Below, one piece after another: positions 52,680 through 62,266 of a stretch of DNA of 64,000 nt. A model generated the notes under the pieces. That model searched no databases, was not told the origin of the DNA, and saw only the letters and a list, made by a program, of their open reading frames with translations. A program made the position numbers and the translations under genes. The number at the start of each line of letters is the position of its first letter. The stretch's first letter is position 1. The DNA is from Duganella alba (GTDB lineage: Bacteria > Pseudomonadota > Gammaproteobacteria > Burkholderiales > Burkholderiaceae_D). Location of the stretch: NCBI RefSeq assembly GCF_009674495.1, contig NZ_WKJN01000015.1, forward strand, positions 62,001-126,000. Direction: 5' to 3'.

Positions 52680-53018
52680 TTAATGATGTGCCGCGTTTCC
52701 GGCCTGGGCCTTGTCAGCTGCTGGACGATCTTCTGGCTTCGGACGGCCCTGGGCATCGGACAGGCGGTACTTGGTGCGGCGGTCGCCCATCAGGTCGCGC
52801 AGGTCGCGGATGCTCATGCCGGTCACTTCATGCATGCGGATCAGCAGCGAAGCGCCGACCGGCAGACGGTGGTGACGGATTTTGCTGATCACCGGCGGCG
52901 CCACTTCCAGCAGGCGCGACAGTGCGGCATCGTTCTTCAGCTGCATCTTGCCCAGCAAGATATCCAGCAGATGGTTGGGGTTGTAGCTTTCCTGGGAAGC
53001 GAGAGCATGATGTGCCAT
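52680..53018 (-). CDS. Small HTH DNA-binding protein (Cro/CI-like)
   Basis: A 112-residue protein. Residues about 13-75 fit a helix-turn-helix fold of the XRE type: LLDILLGKMQLKNDAALSRL, LEVAPPVISKIRHHRLPVGA, LIRMHEVTGMSIRDLRDLM. The last ~35 residues are polar and basic. The full family is unclear to me. Its upstream region contains CTTAG/CTAAG boxes that could be autoregulatory sites. It appears to stand alone. Confidence 0.75.
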   Translation of the reverse strand: MAHHALASQESYNPNHLLDILLGKMQLKNDAALSRLLEVAPPVISKIRHHRLPVGASLLIRMHEVTGMSIRDLRDLMGDRRTKYRLSDAQGRPKPEDRPAADKAQAGNAAHH

Positions 53019-53271
53019 GATGAATTTCCTCGTTGGTTGGGGTGAACAGATAGTGCTGGTTTGAACTTAAGCAAAACTTAGAGTCTAAGATTGCCATTCA
53101 TGCAAGATACCAGCGCACACCGAGCTAAGATTGTTCGACATCAATCAGTGGCTAGAAACCTTAGCAACAATGCTATTTCATCACATGGGACCGGAGGGTG
53201 TCGCACGCAAGAACTTGTAGGAAACTGTTACACAAAGCAAGTTCAGCTTTACAGCGGAGGGCGGGAGAGGA
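53019..53271. other. 253-base AT-rich region upstream of the HTH gene
   Basis: It contains a CTTAGA-G-TCTAAG palindrome (53077-53089), a second CTAAGATTG copy 40 bases away (53085-53093 and 53125-53133) and another CTTAG near 53160. No coding frame is convincing. It should carry the promoter of the minus-strand HTH gene. Confidence 0.5.
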
Positions 53272-53595
53272 TCAGGCGGTGGTGTCGATGTTGCGGCCCA
53301 GCGTTTTTTCGTTGTCGCGGCGCTGGGTGTCGGCTTTTTTGTCGGATTGCTGAACGGCACGGCGGTCGGCAGCGGCCGCTTCGTCGTTGTTGCGCGCCTC
53401 GGTACGGCTGGCGTCGGTGTTTTCCTTGACGCGCTGCTTGAGGGCGGCGCCCTCCTTCTCGGCGCGGCTGGCCTGTTCGGCACGGCGCGTGTCCGCCGTC
53501 TGCGCGCTGCGCTGCTCGACGCGGTTGGCGCGGGTTTCCCGCAGGTTCAGCTGCACGGGATTCGCGTTGGAAGTGGAAGTAACATTAATTGCCAT
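53272..53595 (-). CDS. Highly charged hypothetical protein
   Basis: A 107-residue protein with no recognised domain. After MAINVTSTSNANPVQLNLRE it is dominated by Arg, Glu, Asp, Lys, Ala and Gln (NRVEQRSAQTADTRRAEQAS, EARNNDEAAAADRRAVQQSD) and is probably a long coiled-coil or a disordered helix. There is no signal peptide or cysteine. The start is the ATG giving MAINV, which has a reasonable look but no strong ribosome site. It is divergent from phoH. Confidence 0.6.
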   Translation of the reverse strand: MAINVTSTSNANPVQLNLRETRANRVEQRSAQTADTRRAEQASRAEKEGAALKQRVKENTDASRTEARNNDEAAAADRRAVQQSDKKADTQRRDNEKTLGRNIDTTA

Positions 53596-53702
53596 GACTC
53601 CACTGTAGCGCAATGGCAAGCAAAATCAAGTTCCGCTTGCGGCAAATACGATAAACTATCGCCTGTGCCGTCCTGCACGGCCTTCTCTCGCAAAGCATCC
53701 CA

Positions 53703-54806
53703 TTGAAAACCAAAACTCCAGTCCAGCCGCATTACTTCGTCCCCGAGCCGCTCGATAACGCGCGCCTGGCCCATTTGTGCGGCCCGCTCGACGAAAACCT
53801 GCGCCAGATTTCCGCCGCGCTGGACGTGACCATTTTCCGCCGCGGCGAAAAGTTCATCGTCAGCGGCCACAACGCCGAACGCGCGGTCGAGATCCTCGAC
53901 CACTTCTACGCCATCGCCAACAAGATCGTGCCGATCGAGGAAGTACAACTGGCGCTGGTCGAACAGCGCGCCAGCATGCACGCCGGCCTGCCGCTGGCCG
54001 AGACGCCGGCCGTGGAGGGCGAAGCGCCGCGTCCGGCCGCCAAGCCGCGCAAGGTGGAGACCGTGCCGGCCACCGACATCGAGATCAACAGCCCGGTGCT
54101 GAAGACGCGCCGCGCCGACCTGCGCGGCCGCACGCCGCACCAGATCCGCTACCTGCGCAACATCCTCGAACACGACATCAGCTTCGGCGTCGGTCCGGCC
54201 GGCACCGGCAAGACCTACCTGGCCGTGGCCTGCGCGGTGGACGCGCTGGAGCGCGACGCCGTCAAGCGCATCATCCTGACGCGGCCGGCGGTGGAAGCGG
54301 GCGAACGCCTGGGCTTCCTGCCGGGCGACATGTCGCAGAAGGTCGACCCGTACCTGCGGCCGCTGTACGACGCGCTGTACGATCTGCTGGGCTTCGACCG
54401 CACGCAGAAAATGTTCGAAAAGCAGGTGATTGAAATCGCCCCGCTGGCCTATATGCGCGGCCGCACGCTGAACCACGCCTTTGTCATCCTGGACGAGGCG
54501 CAGAACACCACCGTCGAGCAGATGAAGATGTTCCTGACCCGGATCGGCTTCGGCAGCAAGGCCGTGATCACCGGCGACATCACCCAGGTCGACCTGCACA
54601 AGAGCCAGAAGAGCGGCCTGGTGGACGCCATCCAGGTGCTGAAGGAAGTGCGCGGCATCGCCTTCAGCCACTTCAACAGCGAAGACGTGGTGCGCCATCC
54701 GCTGGTGGCGCGCATCGTCGACGCCTACGAAACCGCCCACAACCACGAAGCGGAAATCGCTCCGCTTCTCAAAGCCACCGCCCTGAAAAATGTCCGCAAA
54801 AAATAA
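53703..54806 (+). CDS. phoH: PhoH-like P-loop ATPase
   Basis: A 367-residue protein. An N-terminal KH-like/R3H-type region ([26 protein letters not shown]) is followed by the PhoH domain, with Walker A ([18 protein letters not shown]), [16 protein letters not shown], Walker [12 protein letters not shown] and [10 protein letters not shown]. The probable start is TTG at 53703; no ATG fits the family N-terminus and no Shine-Dalgarno is obvious. It heads phoH-ybeY-corC-lnt. miaB, often just upstream in other bacteria, is absent here. Predicted RNA/ribosome-related ATPase. Confidence 0.9.
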   Translation: MKTKTPVQPHYFVPEPLDNARLAHLCGPLDENLRQISAALDVTIFRRGEKFIVSGHNAERAVEILDHFYAIANKIVPIEEVQLALVEQRASMHAGLPLAETPAVEGEAPRPAAKPRKVETVPATDIEINSPVLKTRRADLRGRTPHQIRYLRNILEHDISFGVGPAGTGKTYLAVACAVDALERDAVKRIILTRPAVEAGERLGFLPGDMSQKVDPYLRPLYDALYDLLGFDRTQKMFEKQVIEIAPLAYMRGRTLNHAFVILDEAQNTTVEQMKMFLTRIGFGSKAVITGDITQVDLHKSQKSGLVDAIQVLKEVRGIAFSHFNSEDVVRHPLVARIVDAYETAHNHEAEIAPLLKATALKNVRKK

Positions 54807-55257
54807 ACTGACACTGTCGGTGCAATACGCCGATCCGCGCCTGCAGGAAAGCATCACCCGTCCGATGATACGCAAATGGGTCCAGGCCGCGCTGTTCGCG
54901 CCGGCCGAGCTGACCATCCGCTTTGTCGATGCCGCCGAAGGCCAGACGCTGAACCGCGAATACCGCGGCAAGGACTACGCCACCAACGTGCTGACCTTCG
55001 CCTACAACGAAGGCGAAGAAGAGCTGCCGGACGACGCGCCGACCCAGGCCGACATCATCCTCTGCACCGACGTGCTGGAGCGGGAAGCGGCCGAGCAAAA
55101 GAAAACCGTGGAAGAACACACGGCCCACCTGATCGTCCACGGCGTGCTGCACGCCCAGGGCTACGACCACATGGACGACGAGGAAGCCACCGAAATGGAA
55201 GGCATCGAAACCGACATCCTGGCCACCCTCGGGTACGCCGATCCTTACGCGGATTGA
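54790..55257 (+). CDS. ybeY: rRNA maturation RNase YbeY
   Basis: A 155-residue single-strand-specific metallo-RNase required for 16S rRNA 3'-end maturation and ribosome quality control. The zinc site H-x3-H-x5-H is intact in [15 protein letters not shown], with [18 protein letters not shown] typical of the family. The ATG overlaps phoH by 17 bases. Confidence 0.95.
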   Translation: MSAKNKLTLSVQYADPRLQESITRPMIRKWVQAALFAPAELTIRFVDAAEGQTLNREYRGKDYATNVLTFAYNEGEEELPDDAPTQADIILCTDVLEREAAEQKKTVEEHTAHLIVHGVLHAQGYDHMDDEEATEMEGIETDILATLGYADPYAD

Positions 55258-55297
55258 TGTAAGATAGGGCTGTCTTTTTGACAAAAGCAGTCCTGTC

Positions 55298-55311
55298 ACA
55301 CCATTTGGTGT
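55298..55311. repeat. 14-base palindrome in the corC leader
   Basis: ACACCA and TGGTGT (6 bp each) around TT form a perfect palindrome between ybeY and corC, 37 bases before the corC start. A TTGACA lies at 55278-55283 but no well-spaced -10 follows. A binding site or start of an internal promoter is possible. Confidence 0.35.
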
Positions 55312-55348
55312 ATCCTATACCCCTTCAAAACAATGGCTCACGCCTCCT

Positions 55349-56236
55349 ATGCAAGAGCACTCTAGTAGCGTCAAGACTGACGCTAAACCTCACAGGTCGC
55401 TGTTTGAACGGCTGACCGCCCTGATTTCCCCCGAGCCCGAGAACCGATCGGAACTGCTCGAAGTCCTGCACGACGCCCACGAACGCAACCTGATCGACGC
55501 CGACGCCCTGTCGATGATCGAAGGCGTGTTCCAGGTGTCCGACCTGTCCGCCCGTGACATCATGATTCCCCGCTCGCAAATGGATGTCATCGACATCTCC
55601 AAGCCGATCGAGGAATGGATGCCGCTGGTGCTGGAAACCGCCCACTCCCGCTTCCCCGCCATCGAAGGCGAACGCGACAAGGTGATCGGCATCCTGCTGG
55701 CCAAAGACCTGCTGCGCTACTACGCCGAGGAATCGTTCGACGTGCGCGACATGCTGCGCCCGGCCATCTTCATCCCGGAATCGAAACGCCTGAACGTGCT
55801 GCTGCGCGACTTCCGCGCCAACCACAATCACATGGCGATCGTGGTCGATGAGTACAGCGGCGTGGCCGGCCTGATCACCATCGAGGACGTGCTGGAACAG
55901 ATCGTCGGCGACATCGAGGACGAGTACGATTTCGACGAAGAGGAAGACAACATCCTGTCGATCCGCGAAGGCCAGCACGGCCCGCGCTGGCGCGTCAAGG
56001 CGCTGACCGAGATCGAACAGTTCAACGAAGAGCTCGACACCGCGCTGCCCGACGATGACGTCGACACCATCGGCGGCCTGGTCGCCAAGCACCTCGGCCG
56101 CATGCCGCACAAGGGCGACACCTTCGACTTCGAAGGCCTGCGCTTTGAAGTGCTGCGCGCCGACGCCCGCCAGATCCACGTGCTGACGGTGGAAAAACTG
56201 CCGCCGGCCCCGGCCGACCAGGGCGACGACGCATAA
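55349..56236 (+). CDS. corC: CorC-family CBS-domain protein (CorC/HlyC)
   Basis: A 295-residue protein implicated in magnesium/cobalt efflux and membrane integrity. Tandem CBS domains lie at about 65-190 (ARDIMIPRSQMDVIDI, GILLAKDLLRYY, MAIVVDEYSGVAGLITIEDVLEQIVGDI), followed by a C-terminal CorC_HlyC domain (DTIGGLVAKHLGRMPHKGD). There is no membrane segment. It lies between ybeY and lnt, overlapping the lnt start by one base. Confidence 0.93.
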   Translation: MQEHSSSVKTDAKPHRSLFERLTALISPEPENRSELLEVLHDAHERNLIDADALSMIEGVFQVSDLSARDIMIPRSQMDVIDISKPIEEWMPLVLETAHSRFPAIEGERDKVIGILLAKDLLRYYAEESFDVRDMLRPAIFIPESKRLNVLLRDFRANHNHMAIVVDEYSGVAGLITIEDVLEQIVGDIEDEYDFDEEEDNILSIREGQHGPRWRVKALTEIEQFNEELDTALPDDDVDTIGGLVAKHLGRMPHKGDTFDFEGLRFEVLRADARQIHVLTVEKLPPAPADQGDDA

Positions 56237-57804
56237 TGCGCTTTCGCCGCGCCAATCCCAACGATCCACCCAAGCCGCAACGCTCGACCCCAGGCCGGAT
56301 GATCATCACCGGCGTGGCGGGCGCGCTGTGCGTGTTCGCCTTCGCGCCGTTCGGCTGGTGGCCGCTGGAGATCCTCGGCCTGGCCACGCTGTTCTATCAA
56401 GTCCTGCGCAGCACCAGCGTCAAGGCCGCGGCGCTGATCGGCTGGGCCTTCGTGGCCGGCTGGACCGCCGCCGGCATCCACTGGCTGTACGTGTCGATGC
56501 ATACCTACGGCGCCATGCCGGCGCCGCTGGCGGCGCTGGCGGTGCTGCTGCTGGGCGCCGCCATGGGCGTCTACGGCGCGCTGGCCATGGGCGGCGCCTG
56601 GTGGCTGCGCAAGCGCTGGTCGCTGCCGCTGCCGGCCGCCAACCTGCTGGTGTTCCCGGCCATGTGGTCGCTGTTCGAATGGCTGCGCGGCTGGCTGTTT
56701 ACCGGCTTCCCGTGGCTGGCCTCCGGCTACGCCCACAACCATGGCCCGCTGGCCGGCTTTGCGCCGGTGATCGGCATGTATGGCCTGGGCTGGCTGGCGG
56801 CGATCATCGCCGGCGCCCTGCTCCTGCTGCTGCACCGCACGCGCCTGCGCGCGGCCGGACTGGCGCTGGCCATCGGCGTGGCCGGCGTCGGCCTCGGCTT
56901 CCTGCAATGGACGCACCCGGAAGGCAAGCCGATCTCGGTGCGCCTGCTGCAGGGGAATATCCCGCAGGATGAGAAGTTCAACGGCGCCCGCGTGATGTCC
57001 GCCCTCAAGCTGTACCAGGACGCCATCACCGCCGCGCCGGCCGACCTGATCGCCACGCCGGAAACCGCCATCGTCATGCTGCCGCAGCAGCTGCCGCCGG
57101 ATTACCTGCCGGGCCTGGCGCAGTTCATGCACCGGACCAACAGCAACCTGATCCTCGGCATCCCGCTGGCCGACAGCCAGACCGCCTATTTCAACAGCGC
57201 CATCGGCATCGCCGCCAACGGCAGCAGCTACTACCGCTACGACAAGCACCACCTGGTGCCGTATGGCGAATTCATTCCCTACGGCTTCCGCTGGTTCGTC
57301 AACCTGATGTCGATCCCGCTCGGCGATCAGACCAGCGGCCGCGACGTCCAGCCGGCGTTCCCGATCAAGGACCAGCGCGTGCTGCCCAACATCTGCTACG
57401 AAGACTTGTTCGGCGAAGAGATCGCGGACCAGCTGAACCACCCGGCGCAGGACCAGAAACCGGCCACGCTGCTGCTCAACATCTCCAACCTGGCCTGGTT
57501 CGGCGACACCATCGCCATTCCGCAGCATTTGCAGATCTCGCAGATGCGCAGCCTGGAAACCGGCCGTCCGATGCTGCGGGCGACCAATACCGGGGCCACC
57601 GCCATCATCAATGGCGAAGGCAAGGTGGTGCAGCAGCTGCCGGCCAACACCTTCGGCACGCTGGCCGCCAATGTGCAGGGCATGGCCGGCAGCACGCCCT
57701 ATATCATCTGGGGGAACAAGCTGTTCCTGGTGCTGGCTGCGCTGTCCCTGGCGGGCGCATGGTTTTTGACGCGCCGCGCAAAAAATCAGCCAAAAACCGC
57801 TTAA
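56236..57804 (+). CDS. lnt: Apolipoprotein N-acyltransferase Lnt
   Basis: A 522-residue inner-membrane enzyme that adds the third acyl chain to lipoproteins. About six hydrophobic helices at the N-terminus are followed by a nitrilase-like periplasmic domain. Catalytic residues are the glutamate in LIATPETAIVML, the lysine in YRYDKHHLVPYGEFIPYGF and the cysteine in LPNICYEDLFGEEI. The WLFTGFPWLASGY motif is typical. It is the last gene of the phoH-lnt cluster. Confidence 0.95.
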   Translation: MRFRRANPNDPPKPQRSTPGRMIITGVAGALCVFAFAPFGWWPLEILGLATLFYQVLRSTSVKAAALIGWAFVAGWTAAGIHWLYVSMHTYGAMPAPLAALAVLLLGAAMGVYGALAMGGAWWLRKRWSLPLPAANLLVFPAMWSLFEWLRGWLFTGFPWLASGYAHNHGPLAGFAPVIGMYGLGWLAAIIAGALLLLLHRTRLRAAGLALAIGVAGVGLGFLQWTHPEGKPISVRLLQGNIPQDEKFNGARVMSALKLYQDAITAAPADLIATPETAIVMLPQQLPPDYLPGLAQFMHRTNSNLILGIPLADSQTAYFNSAIGIAANGSSYYRYDKHHLVPYGEFIPYGFRWFVNLMSIPLGDQTSGRDVQPAFPIKDQRVLPNICYEDLFGEEIADQLNHPAQDQKPATLLLNISNLAWFGDTIAIPQHLQISQMRSLETGRPMLRATNTGATAIINGEGKVVQQLPANTFGTLAANVQGMAGSTPYIIWGNKLFLVLAALSLAGAWFLTRRAKNQPKTA

Positions 57805-57839
57805 CCCGCTAAAATCATCCCTTTAGCGAAACTGCAACC

Positions 57840-57869
57840 GCGCGCCCGCCGGCCCTTGCCCGGGCGCGC
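57840..57869 (+). promoter_or_regulatory. GC-rich leader hairpin before glyQ
   Basis: GCGCGCCCG (57840-57848) pairs with CGGGCGCGC (57861-57869), ending 17 bases before the glyQ ATG. It lacks a T-run, so it is more likely a leader structure than a terminator. A weaker repeat (CGCTAAA/TTTAGCG, 57807-57813 and 57822-57828) lies just before it. Confidence 0.45.
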
Positions 57870-57885
57870 CACCGACGATCACAAG

Positions 57886-58800
57886 ATGCTGACATTTCAA
57901 CAAATTATCCTGACCTTGCAAACCTACTGGGACAAGCAAGGCTGCGCCCTGCTCCAGCCATACGACATGGAAGTGGGCGCCGGCACCTTCCACACCGGCA
58001 CCTTCCTGCGCGCGATCGGCCCTGAGCCTTGGCGCGCCGCCTACGTGCAGCCGTCGCGCCGCCCGAAAGACGGCCGCTATGGCGAGAATCCGAACCGCGG
58101 CCAGCACTACTACCAGTACCAGGTGGTGATGAAGCCGGCGCCGGAAAACATCCTCGACCTGTATCTGGGTTCGCTGGAAGCGCTGGGCCTGGACCTGAAG
58201 CAGAACGACGTCCGTTTCGTCGAAGACGACTGGGAATCGCCGACGCTGGGCGCCTGGGGCCTGGGTTGGGAAGTCTGGCTGAACGGCATGGAGGTGACGC
58301 AGTTCACCTACTTCCAGCAGGTCGGCGGCCTGGATTGCAAACCGGTGCTGGGCGAGATCACCTACGGCGTCGAGCGTCTGGCCATGTACCTGCAGGGCGT
58401 GGAAAACATGTATGACCTGGTGTGGACCACCTGGGAAGAAAATGGCGAAACGAAAACGCTGAAGTACGGCGACGTCTTCCACCAGAATGAAGTCGAGCAG
58501 TCGGCCTACAACTTCGAACACTCGAACACCGAGCTGCTGTTCTCGCAGTTTAACAACCACGAGTCGGAAGCCAAGCGCCTGATCGAAGCGCAACTGACGC
58601 TGCCTGCCTATGAGCAGATCATGAAGGCCTCGCACAGCTTCAACCTGCTGGACGCGCGCGGCGCCATCTCGGTGACCGAGCGCGCCGCCTACATCGGCCG
58701 TGTGCGCGCGCTGTCGCGCCTCGTCGCGCAGGCTTACTACGATTCGCGCGAGCGCCTGGGCTTCCCTATGGCCCCCAAGACCGCCGCCGTTGCTGAATAA
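57886..58800 (+). CDS. glyQ: Glycine-tRNA ligase alpha subunit
   Basis: A 304-residue class II synthetase subunit for the heterotetrameric glycyl-tRNA synthetase. [60 protein letters not shown] and [19 protein letters not shown] are hallmark sequences. The start is the ATG at 57886; the frame stays open 30 bases upstream without support. glyS follows 15 bases later. Confidence 0.96.
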   Translation: MLTFQQIILTLQTYWDKQGCALLQPYDMEVGAGTFHTGTFLRAIGPEPWRAAYVQPSRRPKDGRYGENPNRGQHYYQYQVVMKPAPENILDLYLGSLEALGLDLKQNDVRFVEDDWESPTLGAWGLGWEVWLNGMEVTQFTYFQQVGGLDCKPVLGEITYGVERLAMYLQGVENMYDLVWTTWEENGETKTLKYGDVFHQNEVEQSAYNFEHSNTELLFSQFNNHESEAKRLIEAQLTLPAYEQIMKASHSFNLLDARGAISVTERAAYIGRVRALSRLVAQAYYDSRERLGFPMAPKTAAVAE

Positions 58801-58815
58801 AACGATATAAACGAT

Positions 58816-60924
58816 ATGACTCAAACTCTGCTCATCGAACTGCTGACCGAAGAACTGCCGCCGAAGGCGCTCGCCAAACTGGGCAAGGCTTTCGCGGACG
58901 GCATCGTCAACGGCCTGAAATCGCGCGACTTCCTGGAAGCCGACAGCGTCGCCACCGCCTATGCCACACCGCGCCGCCTGGCCGTCGCCATCACCAAGGT
59001 GCGTGCCGTATCGCCGGATAAAATGATTCGCGAAAAAATCCTGCCTGTGAGCGTCGCACTCGACGCCGCCGGCGCGCCATCCGCGCCACTGCTGAAAAAG
59101 CTGGCAGCGATGAACCTTTCGCACGTCACCGTGGCTGACATGGAGCGCGCTCAGGACGGCAAAGCCGAAAGCTTCTTCTATACCTCGCTGGCTGCCGGCA
59201 GCAATCTGCTGGTCGGCCTGCAAACGGCGCTGGAAGAATCGGTCGCCAAGCTGCCGATTCCTAAAGTGATGAGCTACCAGCGTCCGGACGGCGCCACCGT
59301 GCAGTTCGTGCGCCCTGCCCACGCGCTGATCGCGCTGCATGGCGACGCCGTGCTGCCACTGACCCTGCTGGGCCTGACCGCATCGAACGTCACCGAAGGC
59401 CACCGCTTCCTGACCGCACCGGGCCAGCGCGCCGTCACCATCGCCAACGCCGATGTCTACGCCGCCACGCTGGCAAGCGAAGGCAAAGTGCTGGCCTCCG
59501 TCGAACAGCGCAAGGAACAGATCCGCGCCGAGCTGCTGGCCAAGGCCGGCGCCGACCTGGTGCTGATGCCTGAAGCGCTGCTGGACGAAGTGTCCGCGCT
59601 GGTCGAATGGCCGGTGGTCTACGAATGCAAGTTCGAGGAAGAGTTCCTGGCCGTGCCGCAGGAATGCCTGATCCTCACCATGCAGACCAATCAAAAGTAT
59701 TTCGCGCTGACCGACACCAACGGCAAGCTGCGTTCGCGCTTCCTGATCGTCTCCAACATCGCCACCGACACGCCGACCGCCATCATCGACGGCAACGAGC
59801 GCGTGGTGCGCCCTCGCCTGTCCGACGCCAAGTTCTTCTTCGAGCAGGACAAGAAGAAAACGCTGGAATCGCGCCTGCCGCTGCTGGACAAGATCGTCTA
59901 CCACAACAAACTGGGCACGCAAGGCGCGCGCGGCGAACGCGTTGCGGCGCTGGCCGGCTTCATCGCCACCGCCATCGGCGGCGACGCCACGCTGGCGCAA
60001 CGCGCCGCCAAACTGTCGAAGGCCGATCTGGTCACCGAAATGGTCGGCGAGTTCCCTGAGCTGCAAGGCATCATGGGCACCTACTACGCCCGCAACGACG
60101 GCGAGCCTGAAGACGTCGCGCTGGCCGCGTCGGAACACTACCAGCCACGCTTCGCCGGCGACAGCCTGCCGACCACCGTCACCGGCACCGCCGTGGCACT
60201 GGCCGACAAGCTGGAAACCCTGGTCGGCATCTGGGCCATCGGCCTGGCGCCGACCGGCGACAAAGATCCGTTCGCGCTGCGCCGCCATGCGCTGGGCGTG
60301 CTGCGCATGCTGATTGAAAAGCGTTTGTCGCTGTCGATCAGCAGCCTGCTGTCGCATGCCGCGCAGCTGTTCCAGTCGGTGCCCGGCTTCAAAGATCCAT
60401 CGGCCGACGTCGCGACCTTCATGTATGACCGCCTGCGCGGCATCCTGCGCGAGCGCGGCTTCTCGGTCAACGAGATCGAAGCCGTGGTCGCCCAGAACCC
60501 GGACCGCCTGGACGACATCGTGCAGCGCCTGGAAGCCGTGCAGGCCTTCGCCGCGCTGCCGGAATCGGCCTCGCTGGCCGCCGCCAACAAGCGCATCACC
60601 AACATCCTGAAGAAGAACGAGGAAGCCCTGGCCGCCGTCGGCGAACAGGGCGTCAACGTCTCGCTGTTGCAGGACGCCGCCGAGAAAAACCTCAACACCG
60701 CCGTGGTGCGCGTGCTGCCGGAAATCGACGCGGCCTTCAACAACGGCGACTTCGCCGGCACGCTGAAAACGCTGGCCCAGCTGAAGGACGAAGTGGATGC
60801 CTTCTTCAACGACGTCATGGTCATGGCCGAAGACGTCGCCCTGCGCAACAACCGTCTGGCGCTGCTGTCCTCCCTGCACGGGATGATGAACCGCGTGGCC
60901 GACATCTCGAAACTGGCGGCGTAA
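58816..60924 (+). CDS. glyS: Glycine-tRNA ligase beta subunit
   Basis: A 702-residue subunit. Features are [53 protein letters not shown] and the anticodon-binding C-terminal domain ([19 protein letters not shown]). It follows glyQ and is followed directly by gmhB, the order common in Burkholderiales. Confidence 0.96.
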   Translation: MTQTLLIELLTEELPPKALAKLGKAFADGIVNGLKSRDFLEADSVATAYATPRRLAVAITKVRAVSPDKMIREKILPVSVALDAAGAPSAPLLKKLAAMNLSHVTVADMERAQDGKAESFFYTSLAAGSNLLVGLQTALEESVAKLPIPKVMSYQRPDGATVQFVRPAHALIALHGDAVLPLTLLGLTASNVTEGHRFLTAPGQRAVTIANADVYAATLASEGKVLASVEQRKEQIRAELLAKAGADLVLMPEALLDEVSALVEWPVVYECKFEEEFLAVPQECLILTMQTNQKYFALTDTNGKLRSRFLIVSNIATDTPTAIIDGNERVVRPRLSDAKFFFEQDKKKTLESRLPLLDKIVYHNKLGTQGARGERVAALAGFIATAIGGDATLAQRAAKLSKADLVTEMVGEFPELQGIMGTYYARNDGEPEDVALAASEHYQPRFAGDSLPTTVTGTAVALADKLETLVGIWAIGLAPTGDKDPFALRRHALGVLRMLIEKRLSLSISSLLSHAAQLFQSVPGFKDPSADVATFMYDRLRGILRERGFSVNEIEAVVAQNPDRLDDIVQRLEAVQAFAALPESASLAAANKRITNILKKNEEALAAVGEQGVNVSLLQDAAEKNLNTAVVRVLPEIDAAFNNGDFAGTLKTLAQLKDEVDAFFNDVMVMAEDVALRNNRLALLSSLHGMMNRVADISKLAA

Positions 60925-61506
60925 ATGGGTACGCCGTCCATGAAACTGATCATTCTCGATCGCGACGGCGTTATCAACCACGATTCGCCGGACTTCATCA
61001 AATCGCCGGCCGAGTGGATTCCCATCCCCGGCTCGATGGAAGCGATCGCGCGCCTGAACCAGGCCGGCTACCGGGTGGTGGTGGCGTCGAACCAGTCGGG
61101 CATCGCCCGCGAGTTCTTCGACATGACCATCCTCAACGCCATCCACCAGAAGATGCACAACCTGGCGCAGCAGGTGGGCGCCGACATCGACGCGGTGTTC
61201 TTCTGCCCGCACGCGGCGGCCGACAACTGCGACTGCCGCAAGCCCAAGCCGGGCATGTTCACAGAAATCTCGCAGCGCTATAAAATCAGCCTGAAAGGCG
61301 TGCCGGTGGTCGGCGATTCGCTGCGCGACCTGCAGGCCGGCTACGTCAGCGGCTGCGTGCCCTACCTGGTTTTGACCGGCAAAGGGGAAAAGACCCAGGC
61401 CACCGGCGGCCTGCCGCCCGGCACCGTGGTGTTCCCGGACCTGGCGGCGATGGTCACGCACCTGCTGAAAACCAGCGTGCCGCCGGCGCTGCACGTCGTC
61501 AGTTAA
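60925..61506 (+). CDS. gmhB: D-glycero-beta-D-manno-heptose-1,7-bisphosphate 7-phosphatase GmhB
   Basis: A 193-residue HAD-type phosphatase of the ADP-heptose (LPS core) pathway. The nucleophile motif is IILDRDGVINHDSPDF, then SNQSGIAR, the zinc-binding loop CPHAAADNCDCRKPKPGM and VGDSLRDLQAGYVSGC. The ATG is directly after the glyS stop; MKLIIL (60940) is an alternative start. Confidence 0.9.
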   Translation: MGTPSMKLIILDRDGVINHDSPDFIKSPAEWIPIPGSMEAIARLNQAGYRVVVASNQSGIAREFFDMTILNAIHQKMHNLAQQVGADIDAVFFCPHAAADNCDCRKPKPGMFTEISQRYKISLKGVPVVGDSLRDLQAGYVSGCVPYLVLTGKGEKTQATGGLPPGTVVFPDLAAMVTHLLKTSVPPALHVVS

Positions 61507-61525
61507 ACAGTTTTTGGAGTCTGCA

Positions 61526-62266
61526 TTGGGTCATCCCATTTTATTTTTACGTTCCCTGATCTTCACCATCGTCATGGTGGTATCGACCATCGTCTGGTCC
61601 TGCGTGTGCTTCCTGGTGGCGCCGCTGCCGTATGCGAACCGCTTCTTCGTCACCTCGCGCTGGAACGTCTTCATGATCTGGTGCCTGAAGGTCATCTGCG
61701 GCATCCGCTACGAAATCCGCGGCCAGGAAAACTTCCCGGACGCGCCGGCCATCGTGCTGTCCAAGCACCAGTCGGCGTGGGAAACCATCTTCCTTCTGCC
61801 GAACATGCCGCGCCCATTGGTGTTCGTGTTCAAGAAGGAGATCCTGTACATTCCCTTTTTCGGCTGGGCCATGGCGCTGCTGCGCATGATCCCGATCGAC
61901 CGCAAGCAGGGCAAGCACGCCTTCAAGCACGTGGTCCGTCACGGCAAGCGCCGCCTGGCGCAGGGCCTGTGGATCATCATGTTCCCGGAAGGGACGCGGA
62001 TTCCCGTCGGCCAGGCCGGCAAGTACAAGAGCGGCGGCACGCGCCTGGCGATCGAGACCGGCGCCGTGGTGGTGCCGATTGCCCACAATTCGGGTGAGTG
62101 CTGGCCAAAAAACTCTTTCATCAAACGCCCAGGCCTTGTTACAGTATCGATAGGCAAACCAATCTCGCCGGAAGGCCAAACCCCGGACAGCATGATGCAA
62201 CAGGTGGAAACTTGGATAGAATCAGAAATGCGCGTCATTTCGCCCCACGCCTACAACGCTGGTTAG
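61526..62266 (+). CDS. plsC: 1-acyl-sn-glycerol-3-phosphate acyltransferase PlsC
   Basis: A 246-residue inner-membrane acyltransferase that makes phosphatidic acid. Motifs are LSKHQSAWETIFLLPNM (H-x4-E/D), FVFKKEILYIPFFGWAMAL, IPIDRKQGKHAF and MFPEGTRIPVG. The start is most probably TTG at 61526, six bases after GGAG, because no ATG fits; an in-frame TTG at 61514 lacks a ribosome site. It overlaps the downstream metallopeptidase gene by 55 bases. Confidence 0.9.
   Translation: MGHPILFLRSLIFTIVMVVSTIVWSCVCFLVAPLPYANRFFVTSRWNVFMIWCLKVICGIRYEIRGQENFPDAPAIVLSKHQSAWETIFLLPNMPRPLVFVFKKEILYIPFFGWAMALLRMIPIDRKQGKHAFKHVVRHGKRRLAQGLWIIMFPEGTRIPVGQAGKYKSGGTRLAIETGAVVVPIAHNSGECWPKNSFIKRPGLVTVSIGKPISPEGQTPDSMMQQVETWIESEMRVISPHAYNAG

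Noticed and set aside
57823-61494. A 1,223-codon open frame on the minus strand opposite glyQ, glyS and gmhB
   Set aside because: It is antisense to three clear genes, has a His/Arg/Gln/Val-rich composition typical of shadow frames in high-GC DNA, and shows no domain.
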